A DNA stretch of 64,000 nucleotides, from positions 16,448,984-16,512,983 of the forward strand of contig NC_092564.1 of the NCBI RefSeq assembly GCF_037975245.1, read 5' to 3'. Both the position numbers and the translations under genes were made by a program. Within the stretch, counting starts at the first letter, position 1; the number at the start of each line of letters is the position of its first letter. The notes under the pieces were generated by a model, which saw only the letters and a list, made by a program, of their open reading frames with translations, did no database searches and was not told the DNA's origin. This DNA comes from Apostichopus japonicus. Its lineage: Eukaryota; Echinodermata; Holothuroidea; Aspidochirotida; Stichopodidae. This document shows positions 24,492 to 44,900 of this stretch, in pieces.

Positions 24492-27400
24492 CATGTGCTT
24501 TGAAAAAGACAGTATCACGGCGTTCCACACAGGCTTGTGCGAAGCCAGCTGAGCCTCAGCAGCTTGAAGCTCCCGGCCACAGCAAGCACTTTGCAGTGGT
24601 GTCAGCATCTCCAAGACTGTGGTAGGACCAAGAATTCGCCGGCCTGTTCAGATCAACGAAGAATGATACTCATACCACACATCTACGGATATATATATAT
24701 GTATATATATATAGCACTACAGTTCATTTTGGTTCACCTAGCAATTTACGTATGTCTGTGTATAAATGCATGTTAGTTTGTATGTCTGTACGAATGTGTT
24801 TAGTTTGTGTTCATCTATGTATGTACGTATGTATACACGTACGCATGAAATAATGACTGAATGACACTGATGTCAAATTTAAGAGATGACTTGTATGGAA
24901 CGCTAATTGTTGAACAGCGCCGATGGCAACAACATAAGTTTAGACGACGTAAGTTTCGACAACGGAAGTTTAGACATAAACGTGAGTTTGAGCACCAGCC
25001 TGGTAAAAACAGCAGCAACAACTTTAGTTTAGACAACAACAAACTTAGTTTACACAACGTAAGTTTGCCCTTTTCGCGTTCCATAGACTTAAGGCTCAAG
25101 GTTGGTCGTGGTATGTCATAGTCCAAGAAAAGATAAATAATTAGGTGATTGTAATGCTACTATTGCAATCTGGTTTTCCAGATATCCAGCTGTAAAATAT
25201 GATTGATCTCTGAATGCTGGAATGCTGCTTTAACCTAAACATTTCAATGGACCTTGATTACATTTTCAAAATGAAATCTCTGTCCCCGTTGTATCTTCAC
25301 CATAATCTCTCATCTGTCAATCAAACAGTGTTGTATCCTATCGTCATGGCCACTATCGCTCGTTTGTATACACATTTTGGTAGTCTTTTAAAGTTAAACT
25401 ACTCTAGCATGGCAATGAGGCCGAGTGTGGCTGAAGAGTTTTGATCGACAGATAACCCACTTACAAACGTATGCTTTGGCAAAAATAACAGTGAGGGTAA
25501 AACAAGGAGAAATTCATGTTAATGCATCAGTGACATAGAAAAGTTCGTCTAATGTGTTGAATCTTATAACCTTCACAGATAAATATAAGAGAATAAACAA
25601 AATAGTTAGGTCTTAAGATGATCTATCTGATATTTTGCGGTCATAGATACGTAGTTTTAATGGAGGCATAGCGACCAATTAGTTTACCATTCCCAAAGGA
25701 ATATTACAAGGTTTACAATGTAATTATCACAGATAGAAAACTTCTTAACTCTCTTTCCCACGTCCTCCTTAAGCCAAATGCTAAATGTCTTAAGGAACAG
25801 ATGTATTTTGTGAGAGGACTGCAGATTCACTTATTCAGTATTCACCCTCATTGCTTCGTTTTTCCCCATCTCATCTTAATCAAGACTATTTGAAATATGG
25901 TACACGTTTGTATTTTCCAAGTTTGATAACTGCATTGTTATGCCAGTTCGATGTTACAAAAGGAATTATTTACATAATGCGTAAAAAAAATTTTTGAATC
26001 AATTCCCCCCCCCCCTCTCTTTTCTTTTATGAATATCTTATATGTATATATAAATAAATCCATATATAAATACATGCTTCATTTGTTGCCATGACACAAT
26101 AAGGCATAAATACACAATCCATCAAAAATAGGAATCAGAGGTTGCAATGTTAATGTAGGATTTCACTTTATTTCAAGCAGGAGAGCTTTATAAATTCATA
26201 TGAATTTAATGGACATCTTACATGCATCTGTAGTTAACGACCTTAAAGGGCAACTGAAGGCTGAAAATAATAACAAAGGTGAGGGCAAAATTTGTTTAAC
26301 AGATTTAAGAGAAACAATAATGGTCTAAGTTGTCTCATAAAAATTCATGTCAAAATTGTCCTGTTTGCAGAACATTTTTAATACATGATATTTTCAGCTT
26401 TAAATGACAAATTGTTGCTTTTTTACAACTTTATACTCATATACTTAATTCTTGAATAAACTATGCCCTTAAATGTAGTAAGGTAAGGTCTATTGTATTA
26501 TGCATACAAATTCAACAGACCCTGCTAACTCAATACATATACTTCATACAAGATATCTTAAATATCAGAAACAGGTCGAGCAAGTTAGACCATATCGATC
26601 CCCCCCCCCTCCGTTTTTATTCTAGCCTTCAGTGGCACTTTAAGTTCAAACTAACATTCAGTATATCTTAAGGCCCTGAGTCACCTGACCCACATTTCTG
26701 TGGTGTGGATTCAACAAAGGATACAACTACCCCAGTTTGTACAGTAAAAAGTACTGTTTTATAATGATTTCATACAAAACAAATTTAAACAACAATATCT
26801 ACTGTGAGGGGGGATAAATACAATTAGCTTGATGTTGGAAATATATAAATATATATATATATCCATACCATTCTTGGTTTCTGTACCTCTTTAATCAGAA
26901 GACCATCAAGAGGAGGGGGGGGGCTATTAAAGTTGAGAACAGAGACCCTACAACACAACAGAGACCCTAAATGCACAAAGAATCAAAGCAACAAACAACT
27001 TACAAAAGATTTCTTTGACAAAACCAGTTCAGAGTGTATTTATGTACTCTTCAACATGAACCTTTTCCTTATTTGGCCACCTATCCCCACCTTCATACTC
27101 TGGTCGAGTCTGATGCATACAGGGTCGAACACTATTCAAAATTATGCAAATTGCTTGCTAACGAACCATTCTTGCATCAAGGTGTATATCTGTGACCAAC
27201 TCATCACATGACGTAACTGCTAGCAACCTGTCTCCTAACAAACTTACTGTAGCCCTCCAAAACAGTCTTTTCCTTCATCTACCGATATCAAACCAATGTG
27301 GAAATATTTTGCTAACAGCTTCACTTAAATTAAACCAAAGTTACAAGAAAATGGTGTGATAGTCAATTCTGCATCAAAACCAAAAATGTTCCGGGGATTC

Positions 27401-27940
27401 AAATTAACCGTTGCTCAATAAGTTCACATCGAATGTTCCCCCTCCTCTGTGAGGCCTACCGACTAAAGCTGACGTAAAGAAGTAAACGTTTTGGTTGCGA
27501 ATACTACAACGTCACAGTTACCACCGGTGCAGAAGATTACAAATTCCATAGCAGGCAAAGAGAAAGACTCCCTCTTTACCTCTGTTCCGTTCTTCATGCG
27601 GCCTATCATCTGCTACTTCTTCGGTAGTGGCCATTATCTGATTTTGAGGAGGTGGCAGGGTGGGCCAGTAGTGGCCATTTTCTGATTTAGAGGTGGCAGC
27701 AGGCGGGCGGGTAGTGGCCAATGGCCAGTCTTCTCCATCGCACGCATTTGTTTTCAGGATTATTAACATTCGTGATCTGGATATCCTATTACCACATGAT
27801 ATAGTGGTAGACCCAAAAAAAATTCTTTGTAAAGTCTCGTCTATAATGGGAGTGGTCTCTTCTTTCCGACAGGTACAGTCTCCTCGCTACAGGCCCCTCC
27901 CTCACTAATTATAATATCAATGTTCATCTTCAGTTCAATG
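24490..27940. other. intergenic sequence between Penelope-like element and NACA
   Basis: No gene is supported. It contains short AGTTTAGACAACG-like repeats (24925-25070), C-runs (26010, 26600), a G-run (26920) and a small duplicated GTAGTGGCCATT segment (27622-27720). A stretch at 24500-24660 is GC-richer and briefly coding-like but has an internal stop. Confidence 0.5.
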
Positions 27941-33739
<5,799 letters not shown>

Positions 33740-34379
33740 TGTTAAGAATGGCGGCGTTCTTTAGGTACTACGAACTATCAATATTTTGCTGCAATATTCA
33801 AAAGGCACTTGACCAACTTGTTTGTATCTGAAAGGAAAACACAAAGAGCTATGTATTTTGACAATATGGCATTAATTTGAATTATGCTGATTTCAGCAGC
33901 TGAAGTAACAAAAAATTTGTAAAAATTTAAATAAACTCAACAAAAACCAAGAGAACGGCCGTCTACATATCCACCGTACATCATAAAGTTTAACCGTTTT
34001 AGGTAATTCCAATTACTCAGTCGCCGTGGCGCGTCTTTAGATCAAATTGTTCCCAAAATAGACTCCACCGGTTGCTTGCCGAAAATCATGTAACAATGGC
34101 AAAATTATCAATTCATCCATATGAAAGGTATTTGAGATCGGCGGTGCAATTTAAGGTATAATTAAGCAATAAGTGACCTGTGGCACGCCTATCGTTACCC
34201 TGTTAAACGAATGTCGGGAGCACGTAATCCTTTCAAATTAAATAGATCATTTTCACTAAAATCTCAAATCTTTGTAAATATCTTAACAAGATTTTAAAGC
34301 AGCATTTTGCGTCCTTTTCTATGATTTTTCTCAACCTCACTGACTCCACTATGCCATAACGACATACATAACTAGCTTA

Positions 34380-35120
34380 TCTATTTATATTTTACTTCAA
34401 ATGGTGGCATAAAAGTCGAAAAAATTGCAACTTTGAACTTTGTTGTTCTCCAAGATATTTTCCGTTGGGAACCCAATAAACCTCGCCCATAATATGAATA
34501 TTTAAACACTACGAACGTCATTGACAGATACGTAATATAACACCACGCTTGATTTGTGTACAGTCTATATGGCAGTTGTACCAGAGAGTTGCATAACAAC
34601 TCCCTGGTTGTACCAACGCAAAGTCTTGAATCTATTTTTAGCAACGGCTCATAACTAAACCTGCATCTCTGGTTGGTTGAATTCAAACTAGTGGGTTTGC
34701 CAGTTTGGGAACTGAATGCGATTAATTTTGTATGTGGAATACTCGCCAATTAACGTTTTTGGCAGGGAAAAACTTGGCTAATAACTTAATTTGCTGTTTT
34801 GTGATTTGATGTATGTAAAAAACTCGATGGACATGTCAAAAAAGTAGAAAACGGCGACCAAACGCAAAATGCTCATGAATAAACATACTATTCACTGATT
34901 GGTGGAATTCAAACTAGTGGATTTGGAGATATGAAAACTTTGTCGAGGACACTTTTACTCGTTATCGACATAAATCGTTAATTACTCGCTAATTAACGCT
35001 CTTGGCAGGGTGAAACTTGGATGGTATCTTAGTTTGCTGTTTTATGATTGATCCATCTAAAAAATCGATGCACACGTTAAAAAGGTAGAAAAAAGCGACC
35101 CAACGCAAAATGCTGCTTTA
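34380..35120. repeat. two diverged tandem copies of an about 220-bp unit
   Basis: AATTCAAACTAGTGG, CGCTAATTAACG(C/T)T-TTGGCAGGG, CTTGG, TTTGCTGTTTT, TCGATG and AACGCAAAATGCT occur in the same order at 34680-34870 and 34905-35115. A weaker third piece at 34270-34320 is suggested by AAAGCAGCATTTTGCG. The 122-residue minus-strand ORF over this region is not convincing. Confidence 0.8.
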
Positions 35121-35656
35121 AGCATTTACAAAGCCTGAAAAGTAATTGACTACCAAGTCTGAACCACTTTTCAAGCGTTCGAAACGTATACGAGGTTCCT
35201 TTTATTAATTGATTACCAAGTCTGAACACCCTTAGAAAACAGTAACCTTTACAAAGATTTCTGATGTCAGAGGGAGATGACAGGTAGTAGTAGCCCAGAT
35301 AAAATTGTCAAGTGAAGTAATAATATTAGGCTTTTAACTATCATACAATGCCCATGCTAGGGGCTACGCAATTAACGAAAGAAATATTTTGCCTGAAAAT
35401 ATTTCTGCAACAGTTACTGGTGAATTAAAACACAAACTCAAATCTGTTAAAAACTTCATTAAAAACTGCAATTTGTCCTCTTTAATGTAATAATCGTCAA
35501 AACTAAACAATTACAACCAACTTTTTGACATGCTCGTTACGATCAAAAGCGCCCGTCAAACATGACCCATCTGCATAAGAAGTGGTGGCTCTGTTTTGAA
35601 ATTCTAATCAAAGTTGTATTTCTCTGATACAACTAGTGCTTTTGGTGAGAAACAGG

Positions 35657-36090
35657 TAGGGATGCACCGGATATCCGGTCCGGCCGGACTATCCGGCCGG
35701 ATAGTGAGCAATTATCCGGTTCTGGTTCTGGCCGGATATTTTTCAAAATCCGGCCGGATCTTTTTCAAAATCTGGCCTGAATTATTCCTTAAAAAGGTGT
35801 TGGTATTAACTTAAATCAATGTAAACTATTTCCAAAAATTAATAAAAACATTCAAAGTAAGGAAAAATTAGGTTTAACAAATAATTTAATTTTCTCAATG
35901 GTCTGATGGTTTGCGTATACCTCACCTAAGATTTGCTCCTTGTTTCATACTTCTACTTCTTATTAATGATTTTCTTTTGTGTAATGAAAAAATCCGGTTC
36001 CGGCCGGATTTTATCCGGCCGGATTTCATGTACTATCCGGCAAAATCCGGTTCCGGCCGGATCCAAAAATTTGGATCCGGTGCATCCCTA
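35657..36090. mobile_element. nonautonomous hAT transposon, 434 bp
   Basis: Inverted ends TAGGGATGCACCGGAT and ATCCGGTGCATCCCTA. A perfect 8-bp duplication GAAACAGG sits at 35649-35656 and 36091-36098. Subterminal regions hold many copies of TCCGGCCGGA in both orientations, probably transposase-binding sites. Lies upstream of NACA (in its 5' intron if the candidate first exon is right). Confidence 0.95.
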
Positions 36091-36099
36091 GAAACAGGT

Positions 36100-38847
36100 G
36101 AATTTGAAAACAATATTTCTACAAGAAGAAAGCGTCGAATGGGGACAAATTTAACATAGTTAGAAAGAGAAAAATAGGAACTATGATCACTTTGTATCAA
36201 AATCTTCCAACAGACAATTCCTTTAAAATCTCTACTCCGACTCCAGTAGAAGAAACGGGGGCTGTCTCATTCCACCATCGGTACTTTCCGCCTAAGAAAA
36301 TATGCACTTTCGCCATAGAAATTGTGCCTTCCATGGCGGTAAAGCACTTTTTCTGTGGCTTCATGGTTGAAATGTGTGATAAAGCATAGCCTTGGGAACA
36401 AGAAATTCTCAGAATAATGAAGCAAGGAACAAGTTTATTTTGTTAGGACAATTCAATCTGCCTGATTTAATTCAATTTATTCAACCAACCATTATATATT
36501 TGAAGACAGTCTATCGACTTTTACCAACCTACAATTAAACCTATTCATCCAAACTTTACATAAAAGACTATCAATTCCCCAATCTTGTCTTAACTACAAT
36601 TTAGTCTATCAAGGGAACCCTCACATTTGAAGACAGTGAACCTATTTTTTCACATGATTCAAAGAAAGTTTCACTGATACATCCCTGTACAGCAGTGTAA
36701 AATCCATTCCTAAAGTTTACCATTACCTCATTGAGGAAAGGCTCGAAATGGCGGAGAGGTATGGCAGTATGTACCTAAGACGGAATGACATTAGATTTGA
36801 AGAAAACATAGGGCATGCGTAGCCTCATTCTTCCACTAAGACCTTCTGGAATGCAGGGGTTTCTATATAATTGTAACCTGTTTGGTATGAAGTGCCTACA
36901 ATACTTTAGTAGAAATTTATTGACTTTTCTCAAAAAATTACAGCTTGCCTAGTAGTAGTACTGCAACTTATCTGTTAGGCTAGGCCTTGGAATATTTAAC
37001 ATATAAGCTAAGTAGGCTCTCTCATGTGATTGTGTACTACTGTGGTGTGGGCACCATATTTGGATATATTACCAATGCTAGTCACATACTAATATAGTAT
37101 AGGACTTAGGAGTAACTATAGCACTATCCTGTTCATGGACAAATTCAGGTAAAAAAAAAATTGTCGCTGGGTTATGACTGACTCAAACCAATGAAACATT
37201 TCGATGGTTTAAGTTAAAAAAAAAACATTCAGTTGCAGTTATCTAGCTTTGGCCTACTTAACGTTCAGTTTGATCACGATGACACACACAATGGCAGTAT
37301 GGGGCAACTTAGGCCGTGTGAAATTTACACTCAATCGGAACCATATACACAACGAGTACCTTGAAGGCCGATGACATAACTAAGGCTGGTAAAGAAGTTC
37401 AGCCACAAATTGACGGGGGGAAACAACCTTAGTATAAGAATATTTCTGTTTTCATACCTTAACGTTCTCTCAAGTTGATTCTAGTCACGATGAGCAAGAT
37501 AGAGATGGAATTTTTCCCTTCTGTCAGCTCTGTACACATGGACCTGTTTAGGCTTTGCAAACTGTTAGTTGTAGGCTTTCAGTCGTTTATATTCTTGAAG
37601 CTACATCAGTACAGTAAAGCATGTGGTGACGTCATCCGTCTACAGAAATGAATACATCTGCTATTCGTAATCGTGCATATGTATATACAGAGCTACTGTG
37701 GCCCGGAAGAACATTAATTATTTTCAATATTTTATTTTCTATATTTCGACGAGATAGCTTGAGCATATGCACTTTCAATTTCATAAAGTTCAAGTTCATA
37801 AACTAACCCCTAATTTTGCCCAGTTGTTGAGGTGAAATATTTCAAGTTACCATCATTTAGGTCGCTCTAAATGACGGCTCCCTGTAAATGACAGCTCCTA
37901 TTCAGCATGAATAATCCGTTATTTTAACTTTACTTAATTCTATATTTGGGTGAACTTTTCAAATTTTTCAATATTTTAATTCACTTCATTACGTCAAGTA
38001 TTCCAGTTATTCAATATCAGGCAACATCATCCCTGACTTAGAGGTTGAGGTATATTAACTTCAAATGTATTCATAACTGCGCGGTATGTGTATCATTTAC
38101 GTGTTATTGAGCGTCATAAATTTCAGAAGCTTTGGGGGTACTCGTCTGAAGGAGGCAGTAATGGATGCTACAATTAGACATGCAGTGCTTTTAATTCTCT
38201 AAACACTCACTGAAAAATGATAATTTTCTCATACGATCATCACACCCCGCAGACGCGAGGTCCTCCAACGAGTACCCCATGCAGCTGTTGCCAACAGCAC
38301 GAATACTCCATTCCGACCAGTGGACAGCTTTCGATCTCCAGGATCAGGATCAGGCAGCAGTCTGAATTGCATAAAACTGTTAATACCAAGTTACTATATT
38401 GTCTTATAGCTGTTCACGCACACCTATCAAGACCATCGAGAGTCACTGTATCAAAACATTATGGTGCCTATCAGAAAAGCGTTTTCAATGTGGAAGTTTA
38501 GTTGTGGTTTGGTTTGTGACCATTAAACAATGGGAGGAGTTCTTATAATAGAAAAGAAAAGATGACAGAAAAAACAGACATTTGCTCTGGAGAACATTGG
38601 CAATCATCCGAAAAACTTTCACACAAACCCAGTGGATCTAGCCCATTCAAGAAAATCATTTCACTTCAACATTTATTTTCAGCAGCATAATATCTCGATG
38701 GTACATCAAATGCTCCGTAGTAATCACTTCACTGTTTATATTTGCAGGCGCTAGCTAGCTGTGTATAACATGTGTACTAACCATAGAACATGGTACTGTA
38801 CCACTAATATAACCTTTTATAATTTGACACTTCAAAGTTTAGCAGCC
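36100..38847. other. region between the head-to-head genes
   Basis: Expected to contain the NACA promoter and first noncoding exon and the hydrolase promoter. A GC-richer stretch at 38240-38360 is coding-like in one plus frame (VLQRVPHAAVANSTNTPFRP) but lacks clear splice sites. I cannot place promoters by motif. Confidence 0.4.
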
Positions 38848-38970
38848 ATGTACCTTGCAGCACGCCGGGGGTACGCATTTGAATGCGGCCGATTATATTG
38901 CACGTACACTTACATTCGCAAAAATCAGCTGATTAAATGTCCTACCAATACCAGTTGTCAGACGAAAAGG
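38848..38970 (+). CDS. hydrolase coding exon 1 (leader)
   Basis: ATG at 38848, 41 codons, ending AAAAGG|GTAAGC in phase 0. Joined to exon 2 by phase and signals only, so it is less certain than the other exons. An upstream in-frame ATG at 38761 also exists. Confidence 0.55.
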
Positions 38971-41900
38971 GTAAGCATTTAGATACTATACCAATTCAGC
39001 GAAAGTTCGCTGGCCGCACATAATCTATGTTACTGTATAGGCTATTGAAGAAATGATTAATTTTTGTAAATCGTTAAAAATCATAAATTTTTGCAGTCCC
39101 TTTGACCACAAGCTTAAGTCAATATCTTGGTGCAACATTCATGTACTGTACTGTACTACACGCATCATCAAAAGTAGCCTTTGAAGTTTGAGTTTTTTAA
39201 TCAAGACTACATAAAAAGTCATTTTCATATATATTTTTATGCATTTGTATGAATGTGTTATGCTTTGCTTTTTAATATTATATATCAAGAACTGAAGCTA
39301 AGGTGAATCTCATATTTGGTTTGCAGATACTCCATATTAGAGGTCATTAGAGGTCTGCGGGTCATAGTATGAAATCCTTGTAAACATGATGTACTTCTAG
39401 AATGGAATCTTAGATGATGAACATTCATATAATTTAGTAGGTGCATTCCCCATTATGAGTAGATAAAACCTAAGGTTTTTTATTCGGGTCATCACATGTT
39501 TCGTATTTCTGGCTTTTTTAAAACAAAAGTCACTTAGGGTTTGAGAAAGTAGATAATGTTTCAATGATACATGTACAGCATGGGCCTAGAAGCCATCCAG
39601 AATTCTTGACAGGCTTGGGCCAATGCTCTGTGGGCCAAATATGCTATGTTCACTTTTGACCAAACTACAGTAACCTGTTTCCATACATGCCATCACAAAA
39701 CATGACCACATGTGGTAGAATATGGCTACAAATATATTGGAAGTTGGACAACGCGAGTTAGTTCCAATCAAATTTTATAGACACAGAATCACTCAACTTT
39801 TCTTGGTTGTTGAATTGTGCACAACTATTTGCCTCGCAGTTCTCATCAAATTTTATACACAAGCATTGTCTTGTTATTCTCAGTGGTATGCAAAACATAC
39901 AATGAAAAGTGTTTTTATATTCAACTCTCATCTCTCGTCTATGCGTATTTAAAAACTGTAGTACATAATGAACAGTCGGTTAACTGCTGACAGTCCTTAC
40001 ATGTTTTGCATAAACTTAAATACGGATGACCTAGGACATCATAATTCTCTTTTCTACTGCACAAAAGATGAAATTTACCAAAACATTGGTAGTTTCCAAC
40101 AGTAGTGAGTACACTTAATAAGAATACATTGGGAATTCAATTAAAAGGTGTGTATGATAGTTGTATGATTGTCTGTATGTTCCTAGTAAAAAGTTAATAA
40201 TTTATCCAATATCGCATCACAAAAGCTAGTTGCAAAATTGGCAAAATTGACTATACAAGTGCAAACACCTATAGCAATTTCCGTACACAGAAACCATAGT
40301 ACTGTATCTTATAAGAGACAAGAGTTCAAAGCCTTCAAAAACTGTATTTAAAAGTTTAAACACTATTTTTCATTCCCTGAGTTATAGCCTTAGCAAACGC
40401 CCCAATGTCATAGTGTACTCCGTGGAACAGACTAAAGACACAATTTCAATTGAAGAAGTTTGCCCCAAAACAAATTTGAAAGGTCTGTAAGTAGCACCTG
40501 GTAGCAATACCATCTGTGCAAAGTTGCGGCACTTTTCTAAAAGAATGTGACTTTCTGATTTAGAGATTTCACAGAGTTGGATCTGAATGTCCAAGACAAA
40601 GAACACCCATTAAACTGGAGAACCGGGCAGATTCCTTCTTCACGTTAAAGGATATCCCCATAAATGCACTTGGCGAAAACTTTAACGTAATTTACGCTCA
40701 GGCTGGACCAAAGGATGGAGACGTGGTCTTAATGGTACATGGATCTCCAGCGTCACACAAAGGATTCCAAAATATGGCTGAGCCTTTGGTTGCTAATGGC
40801 TATCAAGTCATTCTGCCAAACTTCCCAGGTAAGTTTGTTACTCTTTGAAGCAGAACCAAGTGATATAAAAGGGAGAGTTAACTAGGAAAACTTACAAGGG
40901 ATCTCACAGTGAAAAAACAATGTGAAAGTTGTATTGCGGACAAAATATTCCATTCCGCTTAGTAGAAAATCCTCGTCACAATATCTTGCCCCTAACTTGA
41001 GATGGCGGTCAATATTTCTAAGGGAATGATTGTTCCAGTATCGCATGAGTATAGCAGTTTTTGTACACAAAACCATGGTACTCACAAAAAAAACACAGAG
41101 ACAATACAAATTTCTATACTATGCAAAATTTTAAATTATTTCCTGCTGGTACATTTTGTGTGTTCCAATTTTAATTGCCTTCCTTTCCTCCCTGTGACAG
41201 GAATGGGTTGGACTCCTTTGCCCTCATCAGGTTGCTACAACTTTTCTTTGCCTCACAAAGCTCAGGTGCTACAAGGGCTTGTAGAGGCCCTTAAATTTGA
41301 AAAGTGAGTATATTTCATTTTTTTTGTGTGACTGTCCCATGAGTGTAAAACATGGAGTAATGTAACTGGTTCAGATGATGGAAATGTTGCTAGATATTTT
41401 TGCACAATTGGAATGAAGTTTAGAAGCAAAGAGAAGCGATACATGCTTGAATACCATACAGCAAAATCTTTCTGTTTAATATATATGTAATAATGCGTGT
41501 GTGTATTTGTATTCAATTGTGTATGTACGCATATATATGTATTTGTGGGTGGTGGGGGTGGGGTGGGTGGGTTGATATAAGTGTTACTGTTTTCTTGTAT
41601 TGTTCTCTCTATTTACTTATAGGAGCGCTCTACTAGACAAGCCCTCTGGGTTTTTTGGAGTGCTTCCTTTCACAAATTTCCCTGTTGTTGATATGTTTTG
41701 TCACTTCTCTGTATTTAAGTTGTGAAGAAACAAATAAATGAAATAAAATGAAATGAAATAATACAATTCTGGCAAACATACATACCATCAGTGAATGCTC
41801 ACCGAATAACGCAATACGCAGTACGTTGGATAACATTACAGCTGCTGTCAGCCTTGCTGCACAGCATGTAGACGTGAGATCCTCCATTTCAGGGGATGGT

Positions 41901-44900
41901 CCATATCTTTCACTTTATATAACGACACCATAAATACACATATAATTTAAACCCTGATTATAGTTAACTATAAAAGAACCTTGATGGAGAATAGCAGTCT
42001 GTTAATAGGAGTAAGGTTGTCATGGAAACAAACCTGCATCTCACTGTAATACAATGGCAATTAGCATGACTTGCAATATGTGAAATGACATTGCTCCAAT
42101 TTGATACACCTCACAAAAATATGATAGAATGGAAAATCATCATTAAAACTATTTCCTCGTTTTTTTGTTTTGTTTTAGGGTTTTAATGCTTTGCGGCCAC
42201 TCTATGGGCTGCCAAGCTATCCTGCATATTTCCTCGCTTCCGGATTTCATGTCCAAGTGTCAGTCTATCTGCTTTGTATCCAGTATTGGAATGAGACCAC
42301 ACAAGTAAGTCCAGAGGCCTTGAGAGCCTGGTTGGGCCCTGGGAAAGATACTCTGAGACACTGCCCCCCCCCCTCCCCTCCATCAGTTTTAAAATACATT
42401 CATAGTACACTCATGACACTCATCTGTGTCATAAAATGTTTGACCCCTGACCTGATCCATCATTAAATATACCCTGGAGCCATAATTGACCCTTGACTCA
42501 GGGCTGTAGCTCTTCCTGGCCTACCCTATGATCAGGTTTGAGTAAGGCTGAGAGGAATGAAACAAAGGACTTGCCAGGTGATTTATGTCAGTAGCTGAAA
42601 ACAACATCTATAGCTATCATGTTTTTTTGTGCAGTGTTGTGAAGTTTGGTGAACATTTTATGAAATCGTTTGGTAATATGTGACGCTAGAGTTATGGGTG
42701 CATCCATCAGAACCCACCATTCCATAGATTTCTTAACCTATTCAAATTGTTGCCAAACAGTGCCGAGTTGTTTTCCTAGTTGTTTTTTTTAAAGTTGGGG
42801 GGGGAGGTAAGAAAAAAATTGTTTGCCACAGCTGTCCTGAAATGGAATTTATGACTCATTATTTTCCTTTTCTGAAAAAAAAAAAACTGCTAGAAACATG
42901 CCTTAATTTAATAAATTAAAATTATATTTCAAGTGGCTTTCATTGAAAACATATCCTTACGTTGAAGATTAATTGGAATGATGACTTAAACATTACTTTT
43001 TCCTCAATGTCACAGAAAAAGATCGAGAGACAACCAAATTGTAACAACTCTCTCCACCTCTCTCTCACTCTTGCTGTCTCTTTATTTGGCTCACCAATGT
43101 ACAGATTAGCATCGCCATATTTCATCAAGAAATGGATCTTCACAGGATTTTATCACCTGTGCCAGTTGCCTGTTTTAGGACCATTTCTCCGTGATTTGTC
43201 TGATCCACTATTTCAGAAGCTTGGGTTAAAAGGACGAACGAAAGAAGCACAGGTGAATTCTAGCCAGGAGGCAGCGTACTTTGACTGGAAAGGGGTCAGT
43301 ATAACATGATGATTATCTTTATGCGTAAGGAATACTTGTGAAGCATAGCTACTCCTCCCAACCTCCCCCCACCTCCTCCATTCCCTCCCCCAAGAAAAGC
43401 AGGAAAGAATCGCTCAGAAACTCTTGCTCTATTTGGATGCTTTTAAAGTGTAAAAGGCAAGACCAGGAAGCTGGCATTTTGTCAAAATTTTGCTGTCAGA
43501 GTAGAAGTACTGATTGAAAAGAAAAACATGAAGTAAATTCAGTCATTAGTGGCTCGATTAATGTTAGCTTTAGACTGGCTCAAGTCATCATTCTGAGTAT
43601 GATGGAACATTTTGAAGCTTTCAAATTTTCAAGCTTTCAAGTTTCACCAAATCAGAGTCATATTTTGTAGCTGTTTGTTTGGTGGTGTGGGGGGGGGGGG
43701 AGGGGGAATCTGTATTATTCATTAAAGATATCTCTGTCACATATTAGGCTATGATGATGGTTGGCTCTGCTTCGTTCGTTCCATGAAGCATTCCTTCCTT
43801 AACGATCACGCACAAAGAGGCAGGCATATGAGTTAATTAATGGGTGCACATGGCAATATGATATTTTCTCTAGAAAAGTTTCATTTTCTAGTTTTGTAAG
43901 TAAATATCCAGGGAGTGTGGTCTCTGTCAAATGATAGATACGAGAGTAAAACCCCAAGCGGAAGATGAATTGGCTCGAATTGGCCCATGCACACTTTGTG
44001 TACGATGCCTATCAACTCCATAACCACCCATGCACACTTAATGTATGATGCCTGTCAAGCCCATTACCGCCCATTCACACTTTGTGTGCAATGCCTGTCA
44101 AGCCCATTACCACCCATGCACACTTAATGTACGATACCTGTCAACCCCATAACAGCCCATGCACACTTTGTGTACGATGCCATCTATTTGATGATACTGT
44201 ATGTAGCACTTTGGGTTGAACTTTTTCAGCAAATAGCAACAACAAAAAGGCTGACCCAAGAGATATTCCACACTGTCAGTTGAAATTGCAAAATACCATC
44301 AGCTTGATTTTATGATTAATGAAATAGTTTTTCATAGTTTTTCTATCTGTTTTAATAATTTCAGGCAGAAACTGCAGTTGACATCTTCAGACAACGTGAA
44401 CTGCCGATGCTACTCTTCCAAGGAGACAGAGATAAATTAGTGCAACTTGATATCGCTCTTGAACTTTTATCGGGGTTAGGAATTAAGGAGGAAAACATTG
44501 CCTGGTACAAAAGGAAGACTGGAAAAGACAGAGATGACTTCAGTGGTGAGTCTTGATTTCTGTCTCTGCCCCACAACCCCCCCCCCCCTTGTGATCACGA
44601 ACTGCCTCAGAACACAAAGGTTTTGCCAGACAAGCAGCTCGACAAGCAGTTGGCACTGGGTGGTGGTTAGCAAATAAAACTTTATAGTTTAAATAAATGT
44701 AATCAATCACAGGTCAATATTAAAATGAGCATGCAACCTACACAAGATTTTGATCTTTTACAGCAAAACATTCGTTGTGTACGCTGATCAGTGCAGGGGT
44801 GAGGAGGGGGGAGGTGTGGTGGTTTGCAAATAAAACTACATAGTTTAAATAAATGTAACCACTCACAGGGCAATAAATGAGCATGCGACCTACAATAAAT

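Noticed and set aside
24500-24680. Possible exon (KKTVSRRSTQACAKPAE)
   Set aside because: Ends in an internal stop, lacks splice signals and lies next to TA repeats after the Penelope element tail.
34381-34749. 122-residue minus-strand ORF
   Set aside because: Overlaps a diverged tandem repeat, shows no domain and has no splice or start context.
41633-41930. A coding-like stretch inside hydrolase intron 3 (NNAIRSTLDNITAAVSLAAQ on plus)
   Set aside because: No matching acceptor and donor pair in phase; inserting it would break the hydrolase fold between the elbow and the preceding helix.
43016-43104. Coding sequence directly after the CACAG at 43015
   Set aside because: Its phase does not match exon 4 (frameshift to TAA); the stretch is a pyrimidine-rich intron end.
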